DNA from: Dasania sp. GY-MA-18
Lineage (GTDB): Bacteria; Pseudomonadota; Gammaproteobacteria; Pseudomonadales; Dasaniaceae
Direction of reading: 5' to 3'
Length of the DNA stretch: 64,000 bases
Assembly: GCF_024734385.1 (NCBI RefSeq)
Contig: NZ_JANHAP010000001.1
Coordinates: 310,001-374,000, forward strand
The translations under genes and the position numbers were made by a program. Below, piece after piece: positions 38,083 through 49,500 of the stretch (the stretch's first letter is position 1; every line of letters starts with the position of its first letter). The notes beneath the pieces were generated by a model. The model was not told the origin of the DNA, searched no databases, and was given only the letters and a program-made list of their open reading frames with translations.

Positions 38083-40965
38083 TTATACCATATCCTTAAT
38101 AGTATTCATTTCTATGCGCTCAAATAACACCCTAATCAACTTCATCTCTTTACGAATTTTTTCAATATCCTGATCTTTTGCCGCCAACTCTAACTCGGCG
38201 GCAATATCAGTAAAATCATTAAAACCTGCAGTTCCCGCTGAACCTTTTAACCAGTGCGCCAAATCCGACAGCGCCACAAAATTTTGTTGCTCTATTACAC
38301 TATCCATTTCGTCTAATTGCGTGGCTAGGCGCAATACAAATTTTTCTACTATAGGCCGCAGCTTAGGATTAGCCGCTAAGCTTGATGTTACAGACTTAGG
38401 CAGCGATGGCTGCTCTAGCTGATTGGATGTGCTTTGTTCAACGCTGGCATTTGGCGCATTGTCACTAGGCAGTGTTAACCTGGCGGTCAAGGCCTTTATC
38501 TCGGCGACCACCTTTATCAGCCCTTGCTTATCGCCCTGCTTGGCCAGCTGCTCCAGCTCGTCACCGGGCTCATCAAAATGATGAAAGCCTACCGAACCCG
38601 CCGACCCTTTCAGCCAATGCCCTAAATCTTTTAAGGCTTTATAATCGTCCTGCTCTAAGGCTTGTTCTATGGTCGCCATTTGTTGCTGCAAGCGCTGGAT
38701 AAATTTATCAATGATTGTTTGAAAGCGGTGATTGCCCCCCGCCAAGCTACTGACAATGGGGCTGTTATCTGTTGCTGCTTGTACTTGCTCATCAGCAGGG
38801 CCAGCCTCCACGTGGCCGGGCTCTTGCTCCAACCATTGACCATTTAATTTTTGCGCCAATAATTCGGTAAGCTGATCTATATTAATCGGCTTAGACATAT
38901 AGTCCGAGTAACCCGCTGCTAAGCATTTTTCTTTAGCACCTTTCATGGCATCAGCGGTAAGGGCAATGACAGGGATAGCCAGGCCTTGCTCGCGCATACG
39001 TCTGGCCGCGGTAAAGCCATCCATAACCGGCATTTGCACATCCATTAGCACCAAATCAAAGCTATGTTTGGCTAATTGATCTAACGCTTGCTGGCCATCC
39101 TCTCCAGTGTAGACCTCTAAACCTAAATCACTTAACACCACACTGAGTAAATCGCGATTTTCTTGACCATCATCAACCACCAGAATTTTAGCGGCTGGAA
39201 ACTGCCATTGACCATTGACATGAGCCTCTACAGGTTCAGCTGCTTGCAACAATTCCTCTACACTCAGCATGGCGACGCCACTAATATCACCGGCATTGAT
39301 TCGGGTAGTAAAACAACTGCCTTTTCCTGGCGCGCTGCTTACCACAATATCGCCGCCCAGCGCTTCTGCAAAACGCTTACTAATCGTCAAGCCTAGGCCG
39401 GTACCGCCAAAACGCCTGGTGATAGAAGTGTCGGCCTGTACAAATGGTGAGAAAATGGCGCTGGCCTGTTGCTCCGTCATGCCTATGCCGGTATCTAATA
39501 CATCTATTTCAACAACCGCATCAGCGCCAGTAGGTACTAAGCGTGTCACCACTTTAACGCCACCTTGCTCGGTAAACTTGATGGCATTGCCAATTAAGTT
39601 GGTGAGTATTTGCCGCAGGCGTGAAGGGTCAGAGGCTATGCTAGCAGGGAAAGGCCCCTCGGGAATAAACTCTAGGCTAAGGTTTTTCTCTTGTGCTTTA
39701 ACTGCCATAACCTGTACTACATCTTGAATAATACTATGCAATGCACAGGGTAAGGTTTCTACCTCTACCTGGCCGGCCTCAACTTTTGATAAATCAAGTA
39801 TGTCGTTGATCAGCTCCAGCAGGTGTTTGCTGCTGCTGGCAATGGTGTTGAGATATTTAAGGTTTTCACTTTCCAACCTATCACTGCTGCGGGTTTTATA
39901 GGCTCGTTTTAATACCTCGGTAAAGCCCATAATGGCATTCATAGGGGTGCGAATTTCATGGCTCATATTGGCCAGGAAATCACTTTTAGCCTGGTTGGCC
40001 TGATCCGCCTCTAATTTAGACTGCCGTAGCTGCTGCTCTTTTTCTTCTAGCTCGGTAATATCATCAAAGCTTATTAACACCCCGCCCGCTTTTTCATCGC
40101 TGGTTAATACCGGTGAGCAGTTGGTTAAAAATGTTCGGTTAGTTTGCCCGGGCACCACTAATTTTATTGCTCGCCCTTTTTGTGCTTCACAGTTTTTTAG
40201 AGCCAGCGTCCAAGGCAGCTCGTCTTTTTTCAGGGCACCGCCATCCGCAGCTAACCACTCAAACATTGCCACACTTTTACCAAATAGCTGCTCACTGCTG
40301 AGCTTAACCAAACCTGAAAAAGCTTCGTTGGCCAATACTATATTTTGCTTGGCATCCAATACCAGCAAACCCTCTGCCATGGTATCCAAAGCCGACCTCA
40401 CACGATCGGGCACGGCCTGCGAAGGATCCAAGTCCTTGAGCATTTTGCGTAAATACAGAAAGAACAATATAAAACAAGTGAATGATAAAAAAGCTATCAG
40501 CAAAAACACTGGTTCCAACATAAAGCCAAAAAAACCTTGCGGCCGCAGCGGCTCAAAACGCAGCTCTATTTGCCCCCATTGGCTTTCCCCTTCCCAAATA
40601 GGTACCACTAACTGGCTATTCGCATCGCCTTCAAGCTTCCAGTGCTCCGCGTGTTCGCCCACCGTCACTATCGCTTTTGATTCACCTCTACGTATAGCTG
40701 CCGATAAGATTTCAGGATTGCGGCTCAACACCAAGCGCAGATTAGCTTCCATACGGCTGATATCAGAGCGGGTAATAAAAATAGAAGCGTTGGAAACTAT
40801 CGCCTCTGCCACGGCCACTCGGCCATCTATTATTGCCTGATCACGATTGGGGATTAAACCAAAAAATGCGGCCACTAATAATAGAGTAATTAATACACTG
40901 CACTGCCCCATAGCTAAGCGCAGGGTGGTGCCATTAGTTTTTAAAAACTGCTTCAAAAATTGCAT
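38083..40965 (-). CDS. Hybrid histidine kinase with two tandem HPt domains
   Basis: 960 residues. TM1 (about 17-38), periplasmic sensor region (40-148), TM2 (about 150-172), PAS (about 190-305), HisKA with [16 protein letters not shown] (His336), ATPase with [20 protein letters not shown] and [11 protein letters not shown], receiver with VVDDG and Asp642 in [13 protein letters not shown], then two HPt domains with [14 protein letters not shown] (His783) and [14 protein letters not shown] (His904). Two HPt copies in one kinase are uncommon; they resemble each other enough to suggest internal duplication. The start is 2 bp after the stop of the giant protein gene and 31 bp before the REC-GGDEF-EAL gene, so phosphorelay to that receiver is likely. 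Confidence 0.94.
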   Translation of the reverse strand: MQFLKQFLKTNGTTLRLAMGQCSVLITLLLVAAFFGLIPNRDQAIIDGRVAVAEAIVSNASIFITRSDISRMEANLRLVLSRNPEILSAAIRRGESKAIVTVGEHAEHWKLEGDANSQLVVPIWEGESQWGQIELRFEPLRPQGFFGFMLEPVFLLIAFLSFTCFILFFLYLRKMLKDLDPSQAVPDRVRSALDTMAEGLLVLDAKQNIVLANEAFSGLVKLSSEQLFGKSVAMFEWLAADGGALKKDELPWTLALKNCEAQKGRAIKLVVPGQTNRTFLTNCSPVLTSDEKAGGVLISFDDITELEEKEQQLRQSKLEADQANQAKSDFLANMSHEIRTPMNAIMGFTEVLKRAYKTRSSDRLESENLKYLNTIASSSKHLLELINDILDLSKVEAGQVEVETLPCALHSIIQDVVQVMAVKAQEKNLSLEFIPEGPFPASIASDPSRLRQILTNLIGNAIKFTEQGGVKVVTRLVPTGADAVVEIDVLDTGIGMTEQQASAIFSPFVQADTSITRRFGGTGLGLTISKRFAEALGGDIVVSSAPGKGSCFTTRINAGDISGVAMLSVEELLQAAEPVEAHVNGQWQFPAAKILVVDDGQENRDLLSVVLSDLGLEVYTGEDGQQALDQLAKHSFDLVLMDVQMPVMDGFTAARRMREQGLAIPVIALTADAMKGAKEKCLAAGYSDYMSKPINIDQLTELLAQKLNGQWLEQEPGHVEAGPADEQVQAATDNSPIVSSLAGGNHRFQTIIDKFIQRLQQQMATIEQALEQDDYKALKDLGHWLKGSAGSVGFHHFDEPGDELEQLAKQGDKQGLIKVVAEIKALTARLTLPSDNAPNASVEQSTSNQLEQPSLPKSVTSSLAANPKLRPIVEKFVLRLATQLDEMDSVIEQQNFVALSDLAHWLKGSAGTAGFNDFTDIAAELELAAKDQDIEKIRKEMKLIRVLFERIEMNTIKDMV

Positions 40966-40967
40966 GG

Positions 40968-43163
40968 TTAGTGACTCGGTTTTTTATTGTTATCGGTTTG
41001 CGGTACGGGCTCGGCATCGGCTGCGCCACTATCGTTAGCGACTATGGACTCTAGGGTTTCTTCATCCCCTCCCGCTAAACCGCCTTTACCTTGCGACAAT
41101 ATGGGTAAAGGATCTATAAAGCGCCATGCTGGCAAGGCGCTTAACGCACTACTTAATAGCACGCCACTACGTATCAGCCACACCACATAGCCCACGGATA
41201 AGCTAGCTGTAGCAGTAACTGTGCCGCCTAATATTGATTGATTGCGTTCTATATTGCTGACAAAGGTTTCCCGCATAGTATCTAAACTATCGGATAAGTT
41301 TTGCGAACTCACTAAGACCAAGGGATCGACAAAAGAAGAAAATCCCGTATCAACACTGCCGGACACACTGGCCTCTACCGCTGAAGCTAATGCCGAATTA
41401 TTATTTAACAGCCTCACATTAATATTGCTGGTATTAGCCGTTGTAGAGGAACTATCACCATCACCTAGCTCATTGCCAAAGCCGGTGAGACTGTCAATTT
41501 CTAACGTATTGAGGTTATCAAATTGGCCATCATCAATATCGTCATCCTCATTTTCCTGAGCGATAAATGCTGCAATTTCATCGGCATCGGTCTCAGCTTC
41601 AGAATCTTCATCCGTAGAGTTATCTTCTTCAGCGCTGTCTTCTTCGGCATCGTCATCAATGGCTTCAGGCACTGGCAGCTCTGGCTCGACAACGCTAGGG
41701 TCGGTAATCACCACAAACACTTCTTCAACCGCTACCGAGGCACTGGTTTTCGCAGCGCTAGCGCCATAACTATCCGTGGCGGTCACCCGCACACTAATAT
41801 CGCTATCGCTATCATCACTGGTTAATAAGTAGCTGCTAGCAGTAGCACCATCAATCACCGCACCATCACGCAACCATTGATAGCTAAAACTGGCTAAGCC
41901 ATCGTCATCTGATAAACCTGAAGTGTTAGCGCTTAGCGTGGTGCCCACAAAGGCAGTACCGTCTATAGTGACGTTACCTACTAAGGGGTCATCAATATTA
42001 GCTACCGCTGCTGTAGCGGCACTGCTAACGCTTTCCGCGTTACCACTACCATCGGTATAACTCACTGCTACCCGTATGGTTTTGCCTACGTCCGCATCAC
42101 CTAGGGTATAAGTAGCACTGGTAGCCCCACTAATGGCCACACCGTTGCGCAGCCATTGGTAACTATAAGTTCCCAAACCATCTTTATCAGCCAGGGTTGA
42201 GGTATTGGCAGTAAGGGTTTGATCCTCCACTACCGAGCCAGCAATACTGACATTACCCGTTGGCACATCATTCACCGCTTGCACTGCTACTGTAGAGCGA
42301 ATACCCAAAGCCACAGTATCGTCACCGCCATTAGCAGTACCGCCGTTGTCTTTAAAGCTGCTAATAGTGACGACGCGGTTGCTGGTGTTGGGGGCTTCGC
42401 TGTTGTTCTGATAGCTAATGCCGTCCACTAAGGTTTCGGTGGCGGCTGCACTTAAGCTACCACCGCTAAGAGTAACGGTAACAGTGGTGCCGCTTACGGA
42501 CACGCTATAGCTCAAGCCATTGCTGGCGGTAGTGCCGCTGCTGTTAATGAGCGCTATGGCGGTGCCGTCTATATTGAGTATTTCGGCGCTGCCATTATTA
42601 ACATTGCTTATAGTTAGGGTGAGCTCGCCCAGCACCTGCCCAGATTCTATAACGTCTACTGAGGTACCGCTAAATAAGTTCTGTGCCGCGCCACCTTCGG
42701 TAAAAGTAGGGTTGCTGCCAGTCGCGGTAAACGTAGGCTCGTCGTTAACGGCAACTACCGCCACCGTGCTGGCTATGCTTAAGGCCGCAGTGTCATCGCC
42801 ACCATTAGCGGTGCCGCCATTGTCTTTCAGGCTGGTAAGGGTGACTACTCTATTGCCAGCAGTGGGGTCGTTGCTGGTATTTTGGTAGCTAATACCGTCC
42901 ACTAAGGTTTCAGTGTTTGTTGCACTTAGGCTACCACCGCTAAGGGTAATGGTGGCGGTAGTGCCACTTATCGATACGTTATAACTCAAGCCATTAGTCG
43001 CGGTAGTGCCGCTGCTGTTAATGAGCGCTATGGCGGTGCCGTCTATAGTGAGTACCTCGGCGCTGCCGTTATTAACATTGCTTACTGTTAGGGTAAGTTC
43101 GCTGAAGGTTTGGCTAGGCTCTATGGTGTCTGCTGCGCTGCCGCTAAACAGGGTTTGTGCCGC
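40968..43163 (-). CDS. Giant LEPR-XLL protein, C-terminal part after frameshift
   Basis: 731 residues that continue the upstream gene in a frame shifted by one base. The frame is open up to the G8 run at 43163-43170 and resumes exactly the repeat sequence (AAQTLFSGS). It contains the rest of repeat 8, repeat 9, two Ig-like modules ([38 protein letters not shown]), a very acidic stretch, and a C-terminal region with a probable membrane segment ([17 protein letters not shown], then [13 protein letters not shown]) and a short polar tail. No own ribosome site is seen; translation here needs the frame corrected. It ends 2 bp before the HPt kinase start. Confidence 0.85.
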   Translation of the reverse strand, partial: AAQTLFSGSAADTIEPSQTFSELTLTVSNVNNGSAEVLTIDGTAIALINSSGTTATNGLSYNVSISGTTATITLSGGSLSATNTETLVDGISYQNTSNDPTAGNRVVTLTSLKDNGGTANGGDDTAALSIASTVAVVAVNDEPTFTATGSNPTFTEGGAAQNLFSGTSVDVIESGQVLGELTLTISNVNNGSAEILNIDGTAIALINSSGTTASNGLSYSVSVSGTTVTVTLSGGSLSAAATETLVDGISYQNNSEAPNTSNRVVTISSFKDNGGTANGGDDTVALGIRSTVAVQAVNDVPTGNVSIAGSVVEDQTLTANTSTLADKDGLGTYSYQWLRNGVAISGATSATYTLGDADVGKTIRVAVSYTDGSGNAESVSSAATAAVANIDDPLVGNVTIDGTAFVGTTLSANTSGLSDDDGLASFSYQWLRDGAVIDGATASSYLLTSDDSDSDISVRVTATDSYGASAAKTSASVAVEEVFVVITDPSVVEPELPVPEAIDDDAEEDSAEEDNSTDEDSEAETDADEIAAFIAQENEDDDIDDGQFDNLNTLEIDSLTGFGNELGDGDSSSTTANTSNINVRLLNNNSALASAVEASVSGSVDTGFSSFVDPLVLVSSQNLSDSLDTMRETFVSNIERNQSILGGTVTATASLSVGYVVWLIRSGVLLSSALSALPAWRFIDPLPILSQGKGGLAGGDEETLESIVANDSGAADAEPVPQTDNNKKPSH

Positions 43164-46100
43164 CCCCCCCTTCGGTAAAGGTAGGATTGCTGGCGGTGGC
43201 CGTTAAGGTAGGCTCGTCGTTAACTGTGACTACCGTCACCGTGCTGGCTATGCTCAAGGCTATGCTATCGTCACCGCCATTAGCGGTACCACCATTGTCT
43301 TTAAAGCTAGTAATAGTGACGACGCGATTGCTGGTATTGGGGTCATTGCTGTTATTTTGGTAGCTAATGCTGTCCACTAAGGTTTCGGTGGCGGCTGCAC
43401 TTAAGCTACCGCCGCTAAGGGTGACGGTAGCGGTAGTACCGCTTACTGACACGCTATAACTCAAACTATTGCTAGCGGTAGTGCCGCTGCTGTTAATGAG
43501 CGCTATGGCGGTGCCGTCTATATTGAGTATTTCGGCGCTGCCATTATTAACATTGCTTATTGTTAGGGTGAGTTCGCCCAGCACCTGCCCAGATTCTATA
43601 ACGTCTACTGAGGTACCGCTAAATAAGTTCTGTGCCGCGCCACCTTCGGTAAAAGTAGGGTTGCTGCCAGTCGCGGTAAACGTAGGCTCGTCGTTAACGG
43701 CAACTACCGCCACCGTGCTGGCTATGCTTAAGGCCGCAGTGTCATCGCCACCATTAGCGGTACCACCGTTGTCTTGCAGGCTGGTAAGGGTGACAACTCT
43801 ATTGCCAGCAGTGGGGTCGTTGCTGGTATTTTGGTAGCTAATACCGTCCACTAAGGTTTCAGTGTTTGTTGCACTTAGGCTACCACCGCTAAGGGTAATG
43901 GTGGCGGTAGTGCCACTTATCGATACGTTATAACTCAAGCCATTAGTCGCGGTAGTGCCGCTGCTGTTAATGAGCGCTATGGCGGTGCCGTCTATAGTGA
44001 GTACCTCGGCGCTGCCGTTATTAACATTGCTTACTGTTAGGGTAAGTTCGCTGAAGGCTTGGCCCGTTTCTATGGTGTCTGCTGTGCTGCCGCTAAACAG
44101 GGTTTGTGCCGCGCCCCCTTCGGTAAAGGTAGGATTACTGGCGGTGGCCGTTAAGGTAGGCTCATCGTTAACCCCGACTACGGTAACGGTGCTGGCTATG
44201 CCCAGGACTGCGGTATCGTCACCGCCATTGGCGGTACCGCCGTTGTCCTTGAGGCCGGTCAGGGTGACAACGCGGTTGCTGGTGTCGGGGTCATCGCTAT
44301 TGTTTTGATAGCTCATATTGTTAACTAGCGTTTCTAACTGCGCCCCCGTCATAGTGCCACCTACCAAACTCACTGTGGCGGTACTGCCTACCACACTGAC
44401 ACTATAGAGCAGGGTATTACCGGCCGTGGTGCCGGCATTGCCGTTAGTCAGCGTAATTGCAGTGCCATCTATGTTAATGACTTCAGCGCTAGCATCGTTA
44501 ACATTGGTTACGGTGAGGGTTAGGTCGGTCACGGCCTGCCCTAACTCTAAGTCTGAAGCGCTGGCGCCGCTATAGAGGTTTACGGCCGCGCCCCCTTCAG
44601 TAAAGGTAGGGTCAGTAGCCGTGGCAGAGAGACCAGGCTCGTTATTCACGCCCTGCATAGTCACGGTGCTGCTCAGGGTGAGCGCTGCCGTATCGTCACC
44701 GCTGTTGGCGGTGCCGCCATTATCTTTAAGGCTGGTGATGGTCACTACCCTATCACTGGTATTGGGGTCAGTGCTGAGATTGCGGTAGCTAATGCCGTCT
44801 ACCAAGGCTTCCAACTCTGTGGCGCTTAAACTGCCGCCGCTTAGGCTGATGGTAGCGGTGCTACCCACCACGCTAACACTGTAAGTGAGGCCATTGGTAA
44901 GGGTCACACCCAGCGGGTTGTTAACCAGTAAAATGGCGCTGCCATCTAAGTTAAGTATTTCCGCAACACCGTCATTAACATTAGTCACAGTAAGCGTGAG
45001 CTCACTAAAGCTTTGCCCTGTCTCTATGGTGCTGGCATTAGCGCCGCTATATAGGCTTACCGCTGCCCCACCTTCGGTAAAGGTAGGGTTACTGGCCGTC
45101 ACGCTTAGGGTGGGCTCATCATTCACCGCCACCATAGTGACGGTGGAGCTAAGGTTAAGTGCCGCCGTATCATCACCACCATCGGCAGTACCGCCATTGT
45201 CTTGTAAGCTGGTGATGGTGACTACCCGATTACTGGTAGTGGGATCATCGCTGTCGTTTTGATAACTAATGCCATCAATTAACGTTTCTATAGCGCCCGC
45301 ATCTAAGCTGCCGCCACTTAAGGTGATAGTGGCAGTAGTGCCTGACACCGTCACGATATAGCTCAGACTGCTTGCGGTAGTGCCGCTATTACCGTTGGTT
45401 AAGCTAATAGTGCTGCCATCGAGGTTAAGCTTTTCATCACTGCCATTATTAACATTCGTGACAGTAAGCGTCATAGCGCTAAAAGTCTGGGTGCTTTCTA
45501 TAGTACTAGCGCTGGCACTGCTGAATAGACTTTGCGCCGCTCCATCTTCAGTAAAGGTGGGGTTGCTGGCGGTAACCGTGAGGGTGGGCTCGTCATTAAC
45601 GCTAACCACGGTCACAGTAGAAGCGATATTGGGGGCCGAAGTATTATCGCCACCATTGGCCACGCCACCATTGTCTTTTAGCTCGGTGATAGTGACAACG
45701 CGGTTGCTGGTGTCGGGCTCGTCGCTGTCGTTTTGATAGCTAATACCATTCACTAAGGTTTGAGTGGCGGCGCTGCTGAGGCTGCCGCCGCTTAAAGTAA
45801 TAGTGGCCGTAGTACCGGTCACTGACACGCTATAGCTCAAGCTATTGGGGGGGGCGGTGGTGCCGCTATTACCATGGGTTAAGCTGATGACGGTGCCGTC
45901 GATACTGAGCTTTTCATCACTGCCATCGTTAACATTGCTAACGGTTAGGGTGATTGCTGCAATCGTTTGGCTACTTTCTATGGTATCGACACTGGCAGCA
46001 CTAAACAGCCCCTGAGCCGCGCCTCCTTCGGTAAAGGTGGGGTTACTGGCCGTGGCCGTTAACGTCGGTTCATCGTTAACGGCTAGCACGGTAACCGTGG

Positions 46101-46560
46101 ACGCTAAATTGGGCGCTAGAGTATCGTCACCACCATTGGCGGTACCGCCGTCGTCTTGCAGGCTGGTAATGCTGACCACACGGCTACTGGTATCTGGCTC
46201 ATCGCTATCGTTTTGGTAACTAATATTATTGATTAAGGTTTGGGTAGCAGCCGCATCTAAGCTGCCGTTACTTAGGGTGATGGTGGCGGTGGTGCCGGTT
46301 ACTGACACACTATAATCCAAACCATTAGTGGCAGTGGTACCGGTATTAGGATCGGTTAAGCTAATAGCTGTGCCGTCAAGGTTAAGTTTTTCATCACTGC
46401 CATCGTTAACATTGGTAACGGTTAAGGTCATTGCAGTAAAGCTATCACCGTTATCTATCGCATCGGCTACAGCCCCGCTAAAAACATTAACCGCCGCCCC
46501 GCCCTCGGTAAATGTGGGGTTAGTCGCGGTGGCGCTTAGAGTAGGTTCGTCGTTAACATT
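42270..46560 (-). repeat. Nine tandem repeats of about 474-480 bp in the giant gene
   Basis: PTFTE recurs nine times at intervals of 473-480 bp (near 46504, 46027, 45547, 45072, 44593, 44115, 43641, 43168 and 42692). Each unit codes about 158-160 residues running from [18 protein letters not shown] to TVTVVAVND, a cadherin-like or Ig-like beta-sandwich pattern. Two neighbouring pairs, about 42.5-43.0 kb and 43.5-43.9 kb, are nearly identical at the DNA level, 949 bp apart. Confidence 0.9.
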
Positions 46561-49500
46561 TTCTACCGCCGCCGTTTCAGAACTGATAACCACCTCGGCA
46601 TTGCCGGCACCGTCGGTGTAACTCACCACGACACTGATGGCCTTGTCTACGTCATCATCACCTAGCGTATAGGTACTGCTGGTGGCCCCTACGATACTGG
46701 CACCATCGCGCTGCCACTGATAACTATAACCACCAGAACCAAGACCATTGGCATCTGACAGGCCGCTAGTATTGGCCGTTAAGGTTTCATCTTCCCTAAC
46801 AGTACCGTCAATAACCACATTGCCCGTGGGCAACACATTACTAGCGCCTTGTGATTGAATAAAACTGAAGCTATCTATATTTTCATCGCCGTGGTTTAGG
46901 CCTACCTTGGAGCCATCAAAAAATAAGCTCACGGTTCCATCGGTGATGCCAGCAAGCCCTTTAGTGGTTTGCGTAAGATTCAACGCATAAATATCATGAC
47001 GAGTACCCGCTTGGGTGTTGCTGAGATACACGCTATTATCACCGTCAGTAGTGACTAGTAAGGTACCGGCCGTCAGTGTAGTCCCAGCCACGGTATAGTC
47101 ATTTTCTATCAGCTCCAGGCCGGTAATATTATTGCTAAAAATTGCATCGCTTAAGTTGGGCGTATCGCTGCCATCAACTAAAACTTCGGTGCCCACATTG
47201 GCCGGGGCAGCCGTTAAATCGCCCGGGGTGAGCACAAGAATGCTGTTATCATTTTCGACAATTAAGAAGGTGCCCTGCTGCAGCGTGGTGTCACCTACTG
47301 TAGTGGTCTCTTCCACTAAAGTCAGCGCGGTAATATCAGTACCCGTGTTGTTAGTAAATAGCTTTATAAAGGTACCGGAGCTGTAATCACCGACCGTATC
47401 GGGGCGAAAGATAAACACATCCTCTTTATCGACATCGGTAGTGCTCAGGTCAGAGTTGGTCAGGGTTTCGGCGCTGGCTATCGATAGCAACACATCCCCT
47501 GCCAATAGGCTAATAGGGGTACCGCTGCCTACGTCTATATCGGTGGTGACGTAGTGGATGGCATCGACATTATTGTTGGCTGTATGGTCGGCAAGGTCAA
47601 AAACCGCATTAAAGCTACCGCTAGTAGTGGGTTCAAAACCGGCAGCGTCGGGGTCGAAACCCAGCACTGCGGAGTCTGTCCAGGATGCTAGGCCATTGGC
47701 ACCGGGCGAGCTCACATCGTTGCTGGTAGACAGCCATAGCAGGTTGGGGCTAACCGTCACATTGACGGTAGCTTGCTGGCTACCGCCACTGTGCAAATCA
47801 CTGACTTGTGTGCTGTTTAGCGAATCATTATAAATACGCACACTGTCTAAAGCGCCGCCATAAAAGTTGTTGGCGCCTTCATTGCTAGCACCGAGATAAA
47901 TATCAGACGCTATGCTCATCGGACCGGCACCATTGCCACTAGTCGCTTGTGATACGCCATCGATGAATACTTCAGTACCGCTACCGTTAGTCGACACCAA
48001 GGTATAACTATGCCAGGCACCGTCATCCAAATTGAGACTGCTGATATCAACATAAAGGGAGGAGGAATCAAGCACGTCAAGATTATCCTTGATGTTGGTC
48101 ACCAAGTGATTGTTATAAGCAGAAGCGTGGGTATCCTCCCTTATGGCTATATTAATAGAACCAAGGGAGCCAAAATTGCCGTGATTGTATAAATACTGTA
48201 CACCACTACCTACCAAGCCACCGGACTGAATTTGAAAACGAAAAGAAATAGTAAAATTGCCGGTGGGATAGTTGACGTCGGGTAATACCACATAATCATC
48301 CACGCCATCAAAACTGAGCGCATCACCGTAATGGCCCGCCACCGTGGTAGTGCCGACGACGGTGCCATCATCACCACCGACCGCATCCACGGCATCGCCG
48401 TCTAAACGCCAGTAGTGCGAGGTCTCATCCTCGTTGCCATCGTAGACTAGGTAGTCAAAACTATCGCCACCGCTATAAGAGGCACCGGGAGTATAGGTGA
48501 GGGTGTTATCGCCATTGAGGGTGACGCTGCCATTAGTGGGGTTGGTGTAATCGAGTAAGACAATAGGGTCAGACTCTGGATCGGTATCGTTGGCCACCAC
48601 ATCGATCTTAACTGGGGTATCGATAATGGTTTGCACCGCGTCATCCACGGCGGTGGGTTCAGCTAATACCCCCTGCCAGTTTTGCACCCAGCTATCGTTA
48701 AAAGCGATGCTGGTTTGTACGGTGCCTAGGCTGTATTCCAAATCCCAGTCACCGCCTTGCTCGCTGGCACCGGTTAAATCGTCACTGGCGGCAACATCGG
48801 CGCCGGTGATAGCGGCCAGGCCGGTTAATAAGTCGCGGCCCGCTTCACCGGCAGCCAATTCACAGCCGTAGATTAATAAATCGGCTTCGCTATCTAAAAA
48901 CTGCCGCCACTGGTTTAGCGAGGCCTGATATTCATTGAGCTTGTCACTACTAAGCCACTGATCCCCCAAGGCAAAGCCATTCTCATTACCATGGCTAATA
49001 ATATGTATGGCATCCACCTCGCCCAAGGCCGCTAAGGTGCTGGTGATTTTAGCTAGGGCATCTTCACCGGGCTGCCACTCAATAACGCTGTAGTGGGTTT
49101 GCTGGTCATTACTGGGGATGGCGGCTAATAAGCTTTGGTAATCTTCTAGGCTGGTATCAACAAAAATTAGCTCTTGCCGAATAGCCTCGTCGGCCGTAGG
49201 TAGCAACACAGCCAGCTCATCAATCAATGCAGTATTGCCAGACTCTTGCTCATCGCTACTATAAAAGGTGCTTTGTTGCGGGCCATGCAGCTTATCTTGG
49301 GGGTATAACTGGCTTAGGCTGCTTAGGCTAATAGGCTCGGGAGTGGTGGCCGCTAATACTGGTTTATCAAGGTAGCTAGCGGCCAGGGTTTGTAATAATT
49401 GCTCGGCGGCGGCTTGGTCGCCCAGGGCTAGTTTATCGTCTAAGGGGTTGAGCAAACCGCTGGGGTCGGCGGCACCCAAAGGGTCGGCAGACATCAGTAA

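Noticed and set aside
43144-43170. Programmed translational frameshift
   Set aside because: The run is G8 with no slippery heptamer of known type, no downstream structure that I can see, and all other repeats are in a single frame; slippage mutation or sequence error is simpler.
42270-46560. Regularly spaced repeats that could be taken for a CRISPR array
   Set aside because: Units are about 474-480 bp, coding, and in frame; there are no short identical repeats with unique spacers.
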